Below, piece by piece: positions 34,791-47,393 of a stretch of 64,000 nucleotides of DNA. The stretch lies in assembly GCF_050003625.1 (NCBI RefSeq), contig NC_134399.1, forward strand, positions 222,450,975 to 222,514,974, written 5' to 3'. Numbering within the stretch: position 1 is the first letter of the stretch; each line of letters begins with the position of its first letter. The notes beneath the pieces are model-generated. The model did not search any database. It worked only from the letters and a program-made list of their open reading frames with translations, and was not told where the DNA came from. The stretch is from Haematobia irritans. Lineage: Eukaryota > Arthropoda > Insecta > Diptera > Muscidae. The position numbers and the translations under genes are program-made.

Positions 34791-35683
34791 CAGCGTTGCC
34801 GTTTTGGTCCAAAAGATTTCTAATTTTTAAAATTGGTTCGATGGTCGGACCAAACGGAATTTGGCCCATTTTGGTCCATTTTCATAAATTTGGTAAAATT
34901 TATAAATTTTTTCTAGTATTTAAAAATCTATCACATATTCAATAATAAATATAAAAATATTGCCGGGAGGCCAAAGATTTCATGTGCTTAAAATACGAAT
35001 GCGAATTTTGCTTAGCATAGAAGACGTATTTCTCTGAAATAAAGTTTTTTCCTTATCCAAAAGTCTATAAACTTTTCAATGAAGTCGGTTTGTCCTTATA
35101 GTTAAGTGATTCGACATAAAATTAGGTATCCTAACATGAAAAATTTCGTTTTACTAAAGTCAAAATGGCTTTAATACTCCTGAAAAAATATTCAAAATTA
35201 ATTAAACATTGTTGACGTTTTGCATCTTGACTTTAAAACTAAACGCTTTTAAAAATAGGAGGTGTTTTTTAACACATTATTTTAAAGTCGTTTTTTACTT
35301 GAAACATAAAAGAGTTTTCACTTGTATTCTATTCTCTGCTTCTTTGGCTCGGAATCAATCCCAAAATCATGAGCGTAAAGACAAAATCTTTGGAGCCGTG
35401 AATGTTTTTTTTTTCAGTGTGGAATTATATACCATTTCAATCACAGAAAATCGAATGAAAATTTTGTGTTGATGTCAACTAATATTGACGTCGACCTTTT
35501 CAAAAAGTCTATTTTTTCAAATTGAAAAGTATTTAACTTTTTTAATAAAAGCACTATGTTCAACCATAAATTATTTTTTAAAGCATTTTTCTTCGAAATT
35601 GGAAATTTGGTCCGCTGGAGGGAATTTTGGTCCGATTTTGGAAAAATTTTGGTCCAAAATAAAATTTCGTAGTGGCAACGCTG
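34791..35683. mobile_element. hAT-type MITE (CAGCGTTGCC family), full length
   Basis: Inverted ends CAGCGTTGCC / GGCAACGCTG are flanked by a perfect 8-bp duplication GTCCAAAC at 34783-34790 and 35684-35691. Subterminal repeats of TTTGGTCC are dense at both ends. The middle (about 34955-35425) is a diverged, inverted copy of the TA-flanked MITE at 58381-59035, so one MITE has inserted in another. Confidence 0.9.
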
Positions 35684-35939
35684 GTCCAAACTTTATACTC
35701 TGGGAGAATTTTTGATATTTCTCTCATTTACTACTTTTACTAGGAGTAAAGTAAAGAAACGCTACTAATGTGTAGATAATGCCGCGTTACCAACCTTTTC
35801 ATTGTAATGTGGGTAACAATTAAACATAACCATTGCGATAAGCGGTAAGCGAAATTTTTACCCAACGTACAAATACAAGAACCTTGTTGGAAAAAATATA
35901 CTTGTGTTATTCAACAATGCCCAGCAGTGATTTCAAGAC

Positions 35940-36470
35940 CATAGCCCATGTTCTGCCAAGGAATTAGAATAGATTTTAATTTAGCGGCACGTTGCTAGCC
36001 GTCACGATATTCCTTTGCGGATTTTGGTCTTCCTATAAAAAATGCAAGTAAACAAGCAGTGTTGCCAGTAGTTTTCTAGACCTTGTTGTTGGGACGCTCT
36101 CGTCACCATAATTTTAATTTAGAGTCACGTCGCTAGCCGTCACAATAGTCCTGTGCGGATTTTTGGTTTCATATAAAAAAATTCACGTAAACAAACAGTG
36201 TTGCCAGTAGTTTTCTAAATCTTGTTATTGGGACTCTATCCTCGCCAAAAATTCCCAATTAAAATTTCTCACAAAAAAACCATTAAAAATTTTACAAGAT
36301 TTTATAAAAAAAATAAAGAAATATAAATAAAAAATTCACGTAGTTTTTCAGTAGTTTTCTAAATCCTGTTGTTGGGACTCACTCATCCCCAAAAATTCCA
36401 AATTAAAATTCCTCACAAAAATCCCCAACAAACATTTTACAAGATTTTATAAAAAATAAAGAAATATGCC
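35940..36470 (+). repeat. Partial tandem repeat, GCTAGCCGTCAC family
   Basis: A unit containing GCTAGCCGTCAC, CAGTGTTGCCAGTAGTTTTC and GTTGGGACTC recurs in tandem near 35995, 36131 and, truncated, at 36340, with a spacing of about 137 bp. A relative lies at 600-710. Origin unknown; no coding capacity. Confidence 0.6.
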
Positions 36471-36890
36471 CATGTTCCCAAATCCACTTCCAGGTGAATG
36501 TGAATCAATTCCACGATATTCGTGTCCTACAATCCACTTTCACCGGAATTTTCGTGAAATCAATTCACTTGCAAAAGTTTTGGTGAAAGTTGAATTATGT
36601 CCAAGATGGGTGTATTTCCGTTAAAAAAAGTACTCGCGTAAAAAATTTGAAATGTTTTATATTTAATACATGAGTTTTATTAATTAAAATAATAATAAAT
36701 TATAATAAGTCTATTGATTCCACTTATTTTGATTTCCGCCTTAGTGAATTTTTGGGTGATTTGTGCAACCCAGTTGGTTACAGAAAAGTTCAAAAAAGAA
36801 CGTGGAATTAAGAACACCAAATTTTCACGTTCGTGGATTTGACGTGAATAGTGGAAGTGGAATTGAAGTGGATATAGGAACATAGGTGAT
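36471..36890. mobile_element. MITE with ATGTTCC..ATCCACTTC ends
   Basis: The left end CATGTTCCCAAATCCACTTC and the right end (inverted: CTATGTTCCTATATCCACTTC) form imperfect inverted repeats about 420 bp apart. No clear target duplication is seen. Non-coding. Confidence 0.5.
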
Positions 36891-37118
36891 AGTCTCCACT
36901 GTAGAAAATCACTAATAATTCAAAAAATTGAAAAAAAAAAATATATAAGATGTTTGTCATACCAGATTGCGAGCTTCAATAAAATCAAGATTTCGAAACA
37001 AAAAACCAGGAGAGCGGTGATCGTTTTCCAAATGCTCATCTATTTATAAACGCACTTTAACTTCAAAATACTCATGTAAAAAATTAGGTGGTAGATCAAT
37101 ATAAACCATCTTCATCAC

Positions 37119-37608
37119 CACCACTGTAGTGCAATGGTTAGCATGCGTTCCTTGCGTGACTGAAATTTCACTCACGCACATTCACGAAGCAAAATGTTTA
37201 TTTACGCACGCTCACGCACGATACGTGTTGTAGCCAATCCCACTCACGCATATTCACGAAATGAAAACCAGTACTAACGGTAGATTATCCCCTCTCAGTG
37301 ATAAGAGAGAATTTCGCCACTGTGGTATCACAATGGATTTTAATAGTCTAAGGGCGTTTTCGATTCGCAAAAAATATGTCGCCTTGGTGTTACACTACTT
37401 TTTCCCTAATTGACATTTCGCCCAAATGATAGTGTAATTCTAAAGTTATTATTAATTTATAATATTGTGAGGTATAAAGGATCCAAAATCTATGACAGTG
37501 TCCTTGATATGTTGCAATCAATTCCGAGAATGTTGCACCTTTTTTCCCAATCGAAATCGCCATAAGTTAGCCTGAAATAACGGGCTGCCACTACCTAACC
37601 TAGTCTAT
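37119..37608 (+). mobile_element. tRNA-derived SINE, broken by two inserts
   Basis: A tRNA-like head GTAGTGCAATGGTTAGCATGC (A-box region) lies at 37128-37148. The body resumes at about 37275 (TTATCCCCTCTCAGTGATAAG and GTGGTATCACAATGG). The tail TAACGGGCTGCC...CCTAACC ends near 37605. A GTGAG/CTCAC-rich segment (37150-37270) replaces the B-box part and a 210-bp MITE (37353-37562) splits the tail. Compare the fuller copy at 53803-54140. Confidence 0.7.
37353..37562. mobile_element. 210-bp MITE inserted in a SINE
   Basis: Ends GGCGTTTTCGATTCGC and (inverted) TGGCGATTTCGATTGGG are imperfect inverted repeats. A 4-bp direct repeat TAAG lies at 37349-37352 and 37563-37566 and the SINE sequence is continuous across it. 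A second copy is at 57118-57330. Confidence 0.75.
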
Positions 37609-37650
37609 CTTAATCATTATTATATTTATGGGATGTATTAGTCATATCAG

Positions 37651-38155
37651 TGTGCACGTGACACGAAATTGTCGTGACTCACACACGCGTTAATTGTGAG
37701 TCACGTTGATGGCAACGGCGTGGGTGTGCGTGAGCGTGATTAGCAAACCAAATGTCGTGCGTGAGCGTGAGTACGAAAAAATATCTACGTCGAGTGTGCG
37801 TGAGTAACGAATTTCTCAAAAATACGCTGACGAAAATAATCCCGCTTCCGAACATAAAACGCTTGCGAGTTGAATTCATTTACAATTTTAGTGACACTTG
37901 GGATGTTAAGAGTTTAATAACGCTCTCAATCTTAATCATGCTCATGTTTTCAGACATGCCATTCCGGTAAATTACTCATAAAATTATTCGTGAGTCACGA
38001 CATGCTTCGTGAGTGACGATATTTTTCGTGTGTGAGTACAAATTTTCTTTTCGTGAGTGTGCGTGAGTCCTACCAAAAAATATCGTGCTTGATTGTGCGT
38101 GAGCAGGACTTTTCCGTCGTGAGTGTGCGTGAGTAAAATATTACTCACGTGCACA
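37651..38155. mobile_element. MITE built of GTGAGTGTGCGTGAG-type repeats
   Basis: Ends GTGTGCACGTGA and TCACGTGCACAC are inverted repeats. The interior has many copies of GTGCGTGAGCGTGA or its complement, facing both ways. The related, more degraded block at 37150-37270 is probably part of another copy. TIR style resembles hAT, but no target duplication could be fixed. Confidence 0.6.
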
Positions 38156-38574
38156 CCTCTATAATGAACACTGATGAGGGAGCAACATTTAGGCCTGAGT
38201 CCTCCTTAAGGCCCCTGCCCACGAAACAATATTCCCAATTTGGGAGAAAATTACCATTTTGGGGAAATCTGGCAACACTCTAAATAAGTGTAATTTCGGT
38301 AATTGCAGTTAAAGTATATCAGTTCATTCATTTATACTTGCTTTTACAACAACATTGTGGAAATCCCAAAATTAAGAGAGATCGGTCTATATGGGGGCTA
38401 TATCAAAACATGGACCGATTTAGTTAAATTTTCGCACGCTGTAGTTCATTTTTCCCACAGTTTACTTTTTTTTAGAAAGAAGGGGAGATGAAGAGAGTGC
38501 TAGAATGAATTATTTCACATTTGAGGTTTAATTGTGCAATATTTTACACAAATATATTCGATGCAATAAACGTT

Positions 38575-38828
38575 TCATAAAAAAAATATTTTTTGTCTTC
38601 AATCACGAAATTAATTGATCCAATTAATTTTTAATTAAAATGTCGTCAATCATAGAAATGATAGTATCAATTAAAAAATTAGTTGAAAGTCAATTAAAAA
38701 ATTAATTGATACTATTAATGTTTGTGTTTAATTTTGTGTCAGTTAAAATTTTTTTTGTTAAATTTTTAATTGAATATTTTTTAAAACTCAATTAAGAATT
38801 TAATAGGAAAAAAATTTTTTTCAGTGTA
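38575..38828. mobile_element. ATTGA-rich element fragment
   Basis: It holds repeated CAATTAATTTTTAATTAAAA-type sequence and ends TTTTTTTCAGTGTA, like the ends of the TA-flanked elements here. About 250 bp, non-coding. Confidence 0.5.
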
Positions 38829-40505
38829 AGATCAAAAATATTCTCATATTTCTTTGAAAAATTATTGGCTTTTTGTTATTGAAAAATTCTGTGTATAATA
38901 TATACAAATTGTATATTGTTTGTCCATTTCAATAAAACAAAAAGTCATCCCCCACCGATATACTTTGTAAATTTTCGGACATTTGTTTTCATATAAGTTT
39001 TATTATATCAAATATGTTTTGTACAGTACTATCTATGTCTTTCTAGTAAACGTATAATCTACCTATTTAAGTTTGTTATAATTTGTTAATGAACAAAAGA
39101 CTTGTAAATTATTTTTTATCATTCATTATGTAGAAATTAAGTTACAATTTAGAAAACCCCCCCCCCCCCCCCCCAAAAAAAATAAGAAAAACAAAAAACA
39201 ACAATATTCGTACTTCCCTAATATTGTAAATAGTTTAATTTATTATTGCATATAATGGTAAATAAAAAAGTAATGGAAAAATGAAAAAAAAACTTCAACT
39301 GCCCAGGGCAGTAAAACGAAAATAAAACTCAATTTGCTCATAAATATAAAAAACAAAAACAAAACCTATTTTTTATATGTAATGTATTTTTGATTTTAGA
39401 AAATTTGTTCATCTCTAACTTAACTATAAAATATTGAAACTGAAAACTCAAGAAGCAGAAGAAGAAATGATGAAAAACTTAATCTTAAAAAAAATAAACT
39501 AAAACGATCTGATTGTTGATTATTTCCTAAGTTTAGTTTAGTGTGAGGCTATATAATTTTTAATTTAATTTTTATAAGATTTGATCAAGTCCAAAATTAA
39601 ATATAAACGAAAAAAAAAATACATCATGGACCTTACATTTATGTTACTAAAATCTAAATAGAATCCTTAATACCCTGTGAAATTTTTGTTATATATGTTT
39701 TAAGTTAACTATCATTGTATCCTTAAAAATTCAGTTATACTCAGTCTTGTTTTTTTATTCTAATACATATATTTAAAAACAAAAAGTTTTGTTTGCTCTA
39801 TTTTATAACCAAACAAAATATGAATGTAATTTTTTCTTTTCGAATTTTAACAAAACTTAACACAAATAGTAAAATATGTCTTACAAGAAACCAACATACG
39901 AATATTAATTTTAAAAAATACCAACTCCGTATAAAATATCAGATAGCAAACCAATAACAAAAATAAAAAACCCAATTTTTTTAAATATTAAGACCATGAC
40001 GAGCAAGATTGTGACGAAAACTATGAAGTGAAAGAAAAACAACCAAAGTTATTAAATATAAAACTTATAATTGTATGTATCATTGATTTATAATCATACA
40101 CATACTCTTGTATTAATAATAATATTAAAAATAAATAAAACAAAAATTGCGTCATACATAAATGAATACTTGTCAGAAAAAAAAAAGAAATCAAAATATT
40201 GTATTACAACATTCTTACTACAAACAACTGAAACATGAAAACATTGAAAGAATTTAAATTAAAACTAAAAAAAAAAAAGAAACAGACAATTCAACAAAAA
40301 CATAAATTAAAATAAAAATTATTCTAGAAAATTTATTTCAATGTGTTTTATTTATTGGTATTTTCTGAAGAGAAGGAAGAGGCGGGGAGATTCGAAAAAA
40401 TTCTATTGAGATTATCCAAAAGAAGAATGAAATATTTGAGATGAAGGGAAATACTATTGTCGCAAGGTCGGTTTTTTAGATAAGTTCGAGTTGCATTCCT
40501 ATTTG
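38829..40505 (+). other. Transposon-poor A-rich DNA, possible distal UTR
   Basis: No recognised element or coding region. A C18 run at 39157-39174 and long A runs are present. A second miR-9-type seed match ACCAAAG is at 40042-40048 and AATAAA-like signals cluster at 40125-40140. It could be distal 3' UTR of Bx or merely intergenic. Evidence for transcription is lacking. Confidence 0.4.
39157..39174 (+). repeat. C18 homopolymer
   Basis: Eighteen consecutive C followed by A-rich sequence, striking in such AT-rich DNA. Length may be unreliable in sequencing. Confidence 0.9.
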
Positions 40506-40509
40506 GTTT

Positions 40510-43500
40510 AATGAATTTTGTCAAAATTTTTCTCCTTTAGAAAAGTTTGTCAATATTTTATTTAATTTTTTGTAAACAATTTATTTCTATAGAAAATTTT
40601 GTCTACATTTTATTTCTATAGAAAATTTTGTCTACATTTTATTTCTATAGAATATTTTGTAAAACTATTAGTTCTATAGAAAATTTTGTCAAAATTTTAT
40701 TTTTATATTGTCAAAATTTTATTTTTATAGAAAATTTTTGTCTAAATTTTATTTCTATAGAAAATTTTTTTATTTCTATAAAAAATTTTGTCAAAATCTT
40801 ATTTCTTTCGAAAAAATGTTGTCAACATTTTATTTCTATAGAAAATGTTGTCAAAATTTTATTTCTGTTGAAAATTTTGTCAAAATTTTATTTCTATAAA
40901 AAATTTCGTCAAAATTTTATTTCTACAAAAAATGTCAAAATTTTAAAAATTTAGAAAATTTTGTCAAAATATTATTTTTATAGAAAATTTTGTCAACATT
41001 TTATTTTTATAGAAAATTTTGTCAAAATTTTATTTTTATAGAAAATTTAGACAAAATTTTATTTTTATAGAAAATTTTGTCAAAATTTTATTATTATTAT
41101 ATAAAAATTTAGAAAATTTTGTCAAAATATTAGGTTAGGTTAGGTGGCAGCCCGATGTATCAGGCTCACTTAGACTATTCAGTCCATTGTGATACCACAT
41201 TGGTGAACTTGTCAAAATATTATTTTTATAGAAAATTTTGTCAACATTTTATTTTTATAGAAAATTTTGTCAAAATTTTATTTCTATAAAATATTTTGTC
41301 AAAATTTTATTTTTATAAAAAATTTTGTCAAAATTTTATTTCCTTGGGAAATTTTTACCAAAATTTTATTTCTTTGGAAAATTCTGTAAAAATTTTATTT
41401 CTATAAAAAATTTAGTCAAAATTTTATTTCTATAGAAAATTTTGTTAAATGTTTGTTGGTATAGAAAATGTTGTCAAAATTTTATTTCTATAGAAAAATT
41501 TTGTCAAAATTGTATCTCTATAGAAAATTTTTAAAATGTTTGTTGCTACAGAAAATTTTGTCAAAATTTTATTTCTATAGAAAATTTTGTCAAAATTTCA
41601 TTTCTATAGAACATTTTGTCAAAATTTCATTTCTATAGAACATTTCGTCAAATTTTTGAACATTTTGTCAAAATTGTATCTCTATAGAAAATTTTGTCAA
41701 ATGTTTGCTGCTATAGAAAATTTTGTCAAAATTTTATTTCTATAGAAAAGTTTGTCAAAATTTTATTTCTATAGAAAATTTTGTCAAAATTTCATTTCTA
41801 TAGAAAATTTTGTCAAATTTTTGAACATTTTGTCAAAATTGTATCTCTATAGAAAATTTTGTCAAATGTTTGTTGCTATAGAAAATTTTGTCAAAATTTT
41901 ATTTCTATAGAAAATTTTGTCAAAATTTCATTTCTATAGAAAATTTTGTCAAAATTTCATTTCTATAGAAAATTTGTCAAATTTTTGTTTCTATAGAAAA
42001 TTTTGTCAACATTTTATTTCTATAGAAAATGTTTTCAAAATTTTATTTCTATTGAAAATTTTGTCAAAATTTTATTTCTATAAAAAATTTTGTCAAAATT
42101 TTATTTCTATAGAATTTTTTTTTTAAATTTTATTTCTATAAACAATTTTGTCAAAATTTTATTTCTATAAAAAATTTCAAAATTTTATTTCTATAGAAAA
42201 TTTTGTCAAAATTTTATTTTTATAGAAAATTTTGTCAAAATTTTATTTTTATAGAAAATTTTGTCAAAATTTTATTTTTATAGAAAATTTTTTCAAATTT
42301 TTATTTTTATAGAAATGTTTGTCAAAATTTAATTTTTATAGAATTTAAACAAAATTTTATTTCTATAGAAAATTTTGTCAAAATTTTATTTCTATAGAAA
42401 ATTTTGTCAAAATTTCATTTCTATAGAAAATTTTGTCAAAATTTCATTTTATAGAAAATTTTGTCAAATATTTGAACATTTTGTCAAAATTGTATCTCTA
42501 TAGAAAATTTTGTCAAATGTTTGTTGCTATAGAAAATTTTGTCAAAATTTTATTTCTATAGAAAATTTTGTCAAAATTTCATTTCTATAGAAAATTTTGT
42601 CAAATTTTTGTTTCTATAGAAAATGTTGTCAACATTTTATTTCTATAGAAAATGTTTTCAAAATTTTATTTCTATTGAAAATTTTGTCAAAATTTTATTT
42701 CTATAAAAAATTTTGTCAACATTTTATTTCTATAGATTTTTTTTTTAAATTTTATTTCTATAAACAATTTTGTCAAAATTTTATTTCTATAAAAAATTTC
42801 AAAATTTTATTTCTATAGAAAATTTTGTCAAAATTTTATTTTTATAGAAAATTTTGTCAAAATTTTATATTTATAGAAAATTTTGTCAAAATTTTATTTT
42901 TATAGAAAATTTTTTCAAAATTTTATTTTTATAGAAATGTTTGTCAAAATTTAATTTTTATAGAAAATTTTGTCAAAATTTTATTTCTATAGAAAATTTA
43001 GTCAAAATTTTATTTCTATAAAAAATTAGTCAAAATTTTATCTCTATAGAAAATTTTGTTGCTATAGGAAATTTTGTCAAAATTTTATTTTTATAGAAAA
43101 TTTTTTCGAAGTTTTATTTTTATAGAAATGTTTGTCAAAATTTAATTTTTATAGAAAATTTTGTAAAAATTTTATTTCTTAGATTTTGTCAAAATTTTAT
43201 TTCAAAATTGTATCTCTATAGAAAATTTTGTTGCAATAGAAAATTTTGTCAAAATTTCATTTCTATAAAAAATTTTGTCAAAATTTTATTTCTATTGAAA
43301 ATTTTGTCAAAATTTTATTTCTATAGAAAATTTTGTCAAAATTGTATCTCTATAGAAAATTTTGTCAAATGTTTGTTGCTATAGAAAATTTTGTCTAAAT
43401 TTTATTTCTATAGAAAATTTTGTGAAATTTTTGTTTCTATAGAAAATTTGTGAAAATTTTATTTCTATTGAAAATTTTGTCATAATGGTATTTCTATGAA

Positions 43501-44010
43501 AATTTTGTCAAAATTTTATTTCTATAAAAAATTTTGTCTAAATTTTATTTCTATAAAAAATGTCAAAATTGTATTTCTATAGAAAATTTTGTCAAAATTT
43601 TAGTTCTATAGACAATTTTGTCAAAATTTTATTTCTATAAAAAATGTAAAAATTTCATTTCTATAGAAAATTTTGTCAAAATTTTATTTTTATAGAAAAT
43701 TTTGTAAAAATTTTATTTTTATAGAAAATGTTGTCAAAATTTTATTTCTATAGAAAATTGTGTCAAAATTTTATTTCTATAGAAAATTTTGTCAAAATTT
43801 TATTTCTATAGAAAATTTTGTCAAAATTTTAGTTCTATAGAAAATGTTGACAAAATGTTAGTTCTATAGAAAATTTTGTCAAAATTTTATTTCTATAAAA
43901 AATTTAGTTAAAATTTTATTTCTATAAAAAATTTTGTCAAATTTTATTTCTTTGGTAATTTTGTCAAAATTTTGTTTTTATCTACATAAAATTTGTGAAG
44001 TACAACAGTG
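40510..44010. repeat. 29-bp minisatellite array, 3.5 kb
   Basis: Same dyad monomer as at 2190-9010, mostly in plus orientation, more diverged. It shows higher-order repeats: a block with GTTTGTTGCTATAG and TTTGAACATTTTG recurs several times (for example 41540, 41705, 41870, 42515), and a larger block of 623 bp recurs (about 41987 and 42610). The right border GTGGCAACCGTG at 44010-44019 is a hAT-like end. No coding sequence. Confidence 0.93.
41133..41208 (-). mobile_element. 5'-truncated SINE inserted in the array
   Basis: This 76-bp piece of the SINE 3' part (GGTTAGGTTAGGTGGCAGCC on the plus strand) is flanked by a 14-bp direct repeat TTGTCAAAATATTA at 41119-41132 and 41209-41222. A 5' truncation with a long target duplication is the hallmark of LINE-driven retrotransposition. 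Confidence 0.85.
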
Positions 44011-44019
44011 GCAACCGTG

Positions 44020-44244
44020 ATTACAATACTACGGTAGTCTTTGTAAGCGGATATAAAACTAAAAAATAAATATTTAAAATTGAGTAGTTGACAAACAAAA
44101 TTTTATTTTATTTAAAATTCAGTTTTAAGGAGCTCTTGACAATAATCTTCCAATGGAATTTTAATTTAAATTTAGTGAAAAGTACTATTTCGCTCAAAAA
44201 AAACCTTTTTTGTATTTTCTTAAAAAGTGTATTTTCCATCCCTG
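44020..44244. mobile_element. Right end of a CAGGGATGG-family hAT MITE
   Basis: It matches the inner block of the 27362-29109 element (TTTGTAAGCGGATATA) and ends GTATTTTCCATCCCTG at 44244. The left end is missing; a 29-bp array with another type of border abuts it. Confidence 0.65.
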
Positions 44245-44867
44245 ATTATAATATTCGATAAAAGTGTAGGGATTTATAATCCCTGATTTCAGTCCTTTTT
44301 TCTCCCTCCATGTCCAAACGTACGTATTCTTATTTTCAATTAAGTGCTTTTGGAATTCGCCACTACCCGAAAAGCCCCATATTCTTATAATTGATAGATA
44401 ATTTCATTGAAACTAAAGATTTCTAATGAGGAATGTCCAAAAGGCATTTGTCCTAATAAATTTAATAAATACAATTGCTCTTCTGTTGGTTAAGATAAAG
44501 GGTGATTGTTTAGCAATCAACTTTTTGACAACAGCTGACGCACGTTTCGCGGTTTGTTTTATGCGCTTTACAGACTATCAGTTATTCCGGACGAAATGTC
44601 GGTGTTTGTAAAGAATCTTACAGTGCGTCGGATCGATACGACTTGTCGGCGATGATTAAATAATCGGTAAATTTGTTATCGATCCCATAAATATTGTAGG
44701 TATGCGTGCCAAATTTGGTTGAAATCGGTTCAGATTTAGATATAACTCCCATATAACATATATGTTTTTCTGATTTCGACAAAAATGGTCAAAATACCAA
44801 CATTTTCCTTGTAAAATCGCCACTGCTTAGTCGAAAAGTTGTAAAAATGACTCTAATTTTCCTAAAC

Positions 44868-44917
<50 letters not shown>

Positions 44918-44949
44918 TTGCTTCAGATTTATATGTTTCCCATATTTTT
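44245..44949. other. Mixed DNA, no gene; DINE-like fragment
   Basis: Positions 44690-44860 contain a fragment of the element family at 44950-45870 (AATTTGGTTGAAATCGGTTC). The rest has no recognised content apart from the TA run. Confidence 0.5.
44873..44912. repeat. (TA)20 microsatellite
   Basis: About 40 bases of uninterrupted TA, located inside a DINE-like fragment and so possibly seeded by it. Confidence 0.95.
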
Positions 44950-45870
44950 TTTATACCCTGCTCCACACTGTGGAGCATTTACACTCATATGACCACACAG
45001 GCTAATTTTTTGCTCCGATTTAGTTGAAATTTTGCACAGGAGTAGAATTAGCATTGTAGCCATGCGTACCAAATTTGGTTGAAATCGGTTCAGATTTAGA
45101 TATAGCTCCCATATATAGCTTTCGCCCGATTTACACTCATATGACCACAGAGACCAATTTTTAACTCCGATTTAGTTGGAATTTTGCACAGGGAGTAGAA
45201 TTTGCATTGTTGCTATGCGTGCCAAATTTGGTTAAAATCGGTTCAGATTTAGATACAGCTCCCATATATAGCTTTCGCCCGATTTACACTCATATGACCA
45301 CAGAGGCCAATTTTTAACTCCGATTTAGTTGAAATTTTGCACAGGGAGTAGAATTAGCATTGTTGCTATGCATGTCAAATTTGGTTGAAATCGGTTCAGA
45401 TTTAGATATAGTTCCCATATATATGTTTTTCTGATTTCGACAAAAATGGTAAAAATATCAACATTTTCCTTGTAAAATCGCCACTGCTTAGTCGAAAAGT
45501 TGTAAAAATGACTCTAATTTTCCTAAACTTCTAATACATATATATCGAGCGATAAATCATAAATAAACTTTTTCGAAGTTTCCTTAAAATTGCTTCAGAT
45601 TTAAACGTTTCCCATATTTTGTTTTTTACTAAAATTGTGTAACACCCTAGTGCATTAGCCAACTTAAATTTTGAGTCTATAGATTTTGTAAAAGTCTATC
45701 AAATTCTGTCCAGATCGAGTGATTTTTAAATGTATGTATGTGGGACAAACCTTTACCCCCAACACATTTGACGGATGTGATATGGTATCGAAAATTTAGA
45801 TCTACAAAGTGGTGTAGGGTATAATATAGTCGGCCCCGCCCGACTTTAGACTTTCCTTACTTGTTTTTTT
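44950..45870. mobile_element. DINE-like element, family 2
   Basis: It begins TTATACCCTGCTCCACA with a small CCACACTGTGG palindrome and ends GGTATAATATAGTCGG...CTTACTTG. The interior holds tandem units starting TTACACTCATATGACCACA at about 44980, 45132 and 45285 (152-153 bp apart). The motif CAGATTTAGATATAGCTCCC relates it to the other DINE-like families here. Non-coding. Confidence 0.6.
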
Positions 45871-47393
45871 TTGTTTTTTAATTTTCCTATAGCTGTTAAA
45901 AAATTCCCTTTTACAATATTCTAAAACAATCATAATTAGAAAGGTTTTTATAAATTGTTTTAAATTTCTCTTCATCTTTATGCTACAATGTTACAATGTA
46001 TGTTTTGGGGAAATATTTTACCCTTTTGGTGGGGGTATACAATTTTATCCAAAAGAATTTTTAAAACTATTTGCACCTTTGAACTGTTTTAGTATTAAAC
46101 CCCAAACCGTTTCGGGGGTGGTTATGTTTATCCATTAAAGATTAAAGAAAATACGTATTTTGGAATCACATCCAGAAGTTTAGGGTTGAAATTGTTGGAA
46201 AATTTGTGGCAATTCATTGCTATTCAAATGAACAGAACTTTTGAACCGGCATTAATATTGAACATTACACCAAAACTATTAAATATGAATAAATATTGAC
46301 AATAAAATTTAAAGTTTTATGGAAAAAATACAAATGAGTCATAGGTTTTCAAGCGATATGACAAAATAGTTATAACCAAATTTTAATATTTTTTATTGTT
46401 GCTTAGTGAATAACGTCAAACATTGGTGTTTCTATTCCAAAGGCCTCTAAGGCTATGTCTCGAGGAAAAGATCCATAAAAAAGTTCCCATCGATGATAAA
46501 TTGATACATTTCTATTTGCAGTTGAAGTATGAAAATTCTTTTAAATTGTGTTTGAGATAAGATTGTGAATGACACGACATAACATTAACAAAGAGCAGGG
46601 TCTTGTGAAGCACAGTGACTAAATAACACAAAAAAACTTTACTTTAAAATTTAAAAAATGAAATTCTTTATTGCTTTTGAATTAGTTGCTTGAAAGTCAA
46701 TAAAATAGAGTGTCATAGAAATGGACAAATTACTTATGTCCATATTTTTTTGTATAAGCAAAATCTAAGTAGTATTTTTCAGTTAAATAAAAAATCCTGA
46801 TACTAAAATGTGCTAGTCACTTCATATTTTGTTGTCGAGTAGTAAACGAACATATACGAATATATGTCAAGAAAAAAGTAAAAACATTGTTAACATTTGA
46901 ATGAATTCTAAGGTTAAAAATTTGAAAATACTCATTTTGGGTAATCAATGTATTCTCATATAAACGAAACGAATTTTCCAAAATAGAAAAAACTCAAATT
47001 CATTCCAATTCGAGTGACTGTCTTTCTTTTGAATGAGATTTGGTTCGATATGCAGGAACAGAGCATTAGTTTATTTTTTTACTGTTTTTCGAAATTTTCC
47101 ACACCTCAATACAATTTTCTTTGCACTGCAAAAATATTAACCTAATATATAAGATTACACAATATTAAGGACAAATATCTTTAAAATAACGAAATTTTAA
47201 TTAAAGGAAAGTTTATAATTTTCGCTTCAAAAATTGTTTTCATTAAATTTAGGACGCGAATCTTGTTTTTTAATTATGTTATTTAGATTTTTGAGACGCT
47301 TTAAATATAGGTTTAAGGTTTCTTTGAAATTAGGAAAACATTTTGTTATATTGAGGTATCTGCTTTAGTTTGGGTTTTAAGAGTAGCGTTTTT
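45871..47393. other. AT-rich DNA without recognised gene or element
   Basis: No supported feature on either strand. Confidence 0.5.

Noticed and set aside
37750..37970. Frame 37752-37970 as a small secreted or membrane protein
   Set aside because: It begins in the GTGAG-repeat MITE and has no conserved feature; the hydrophobic end is A/T-rich chance.
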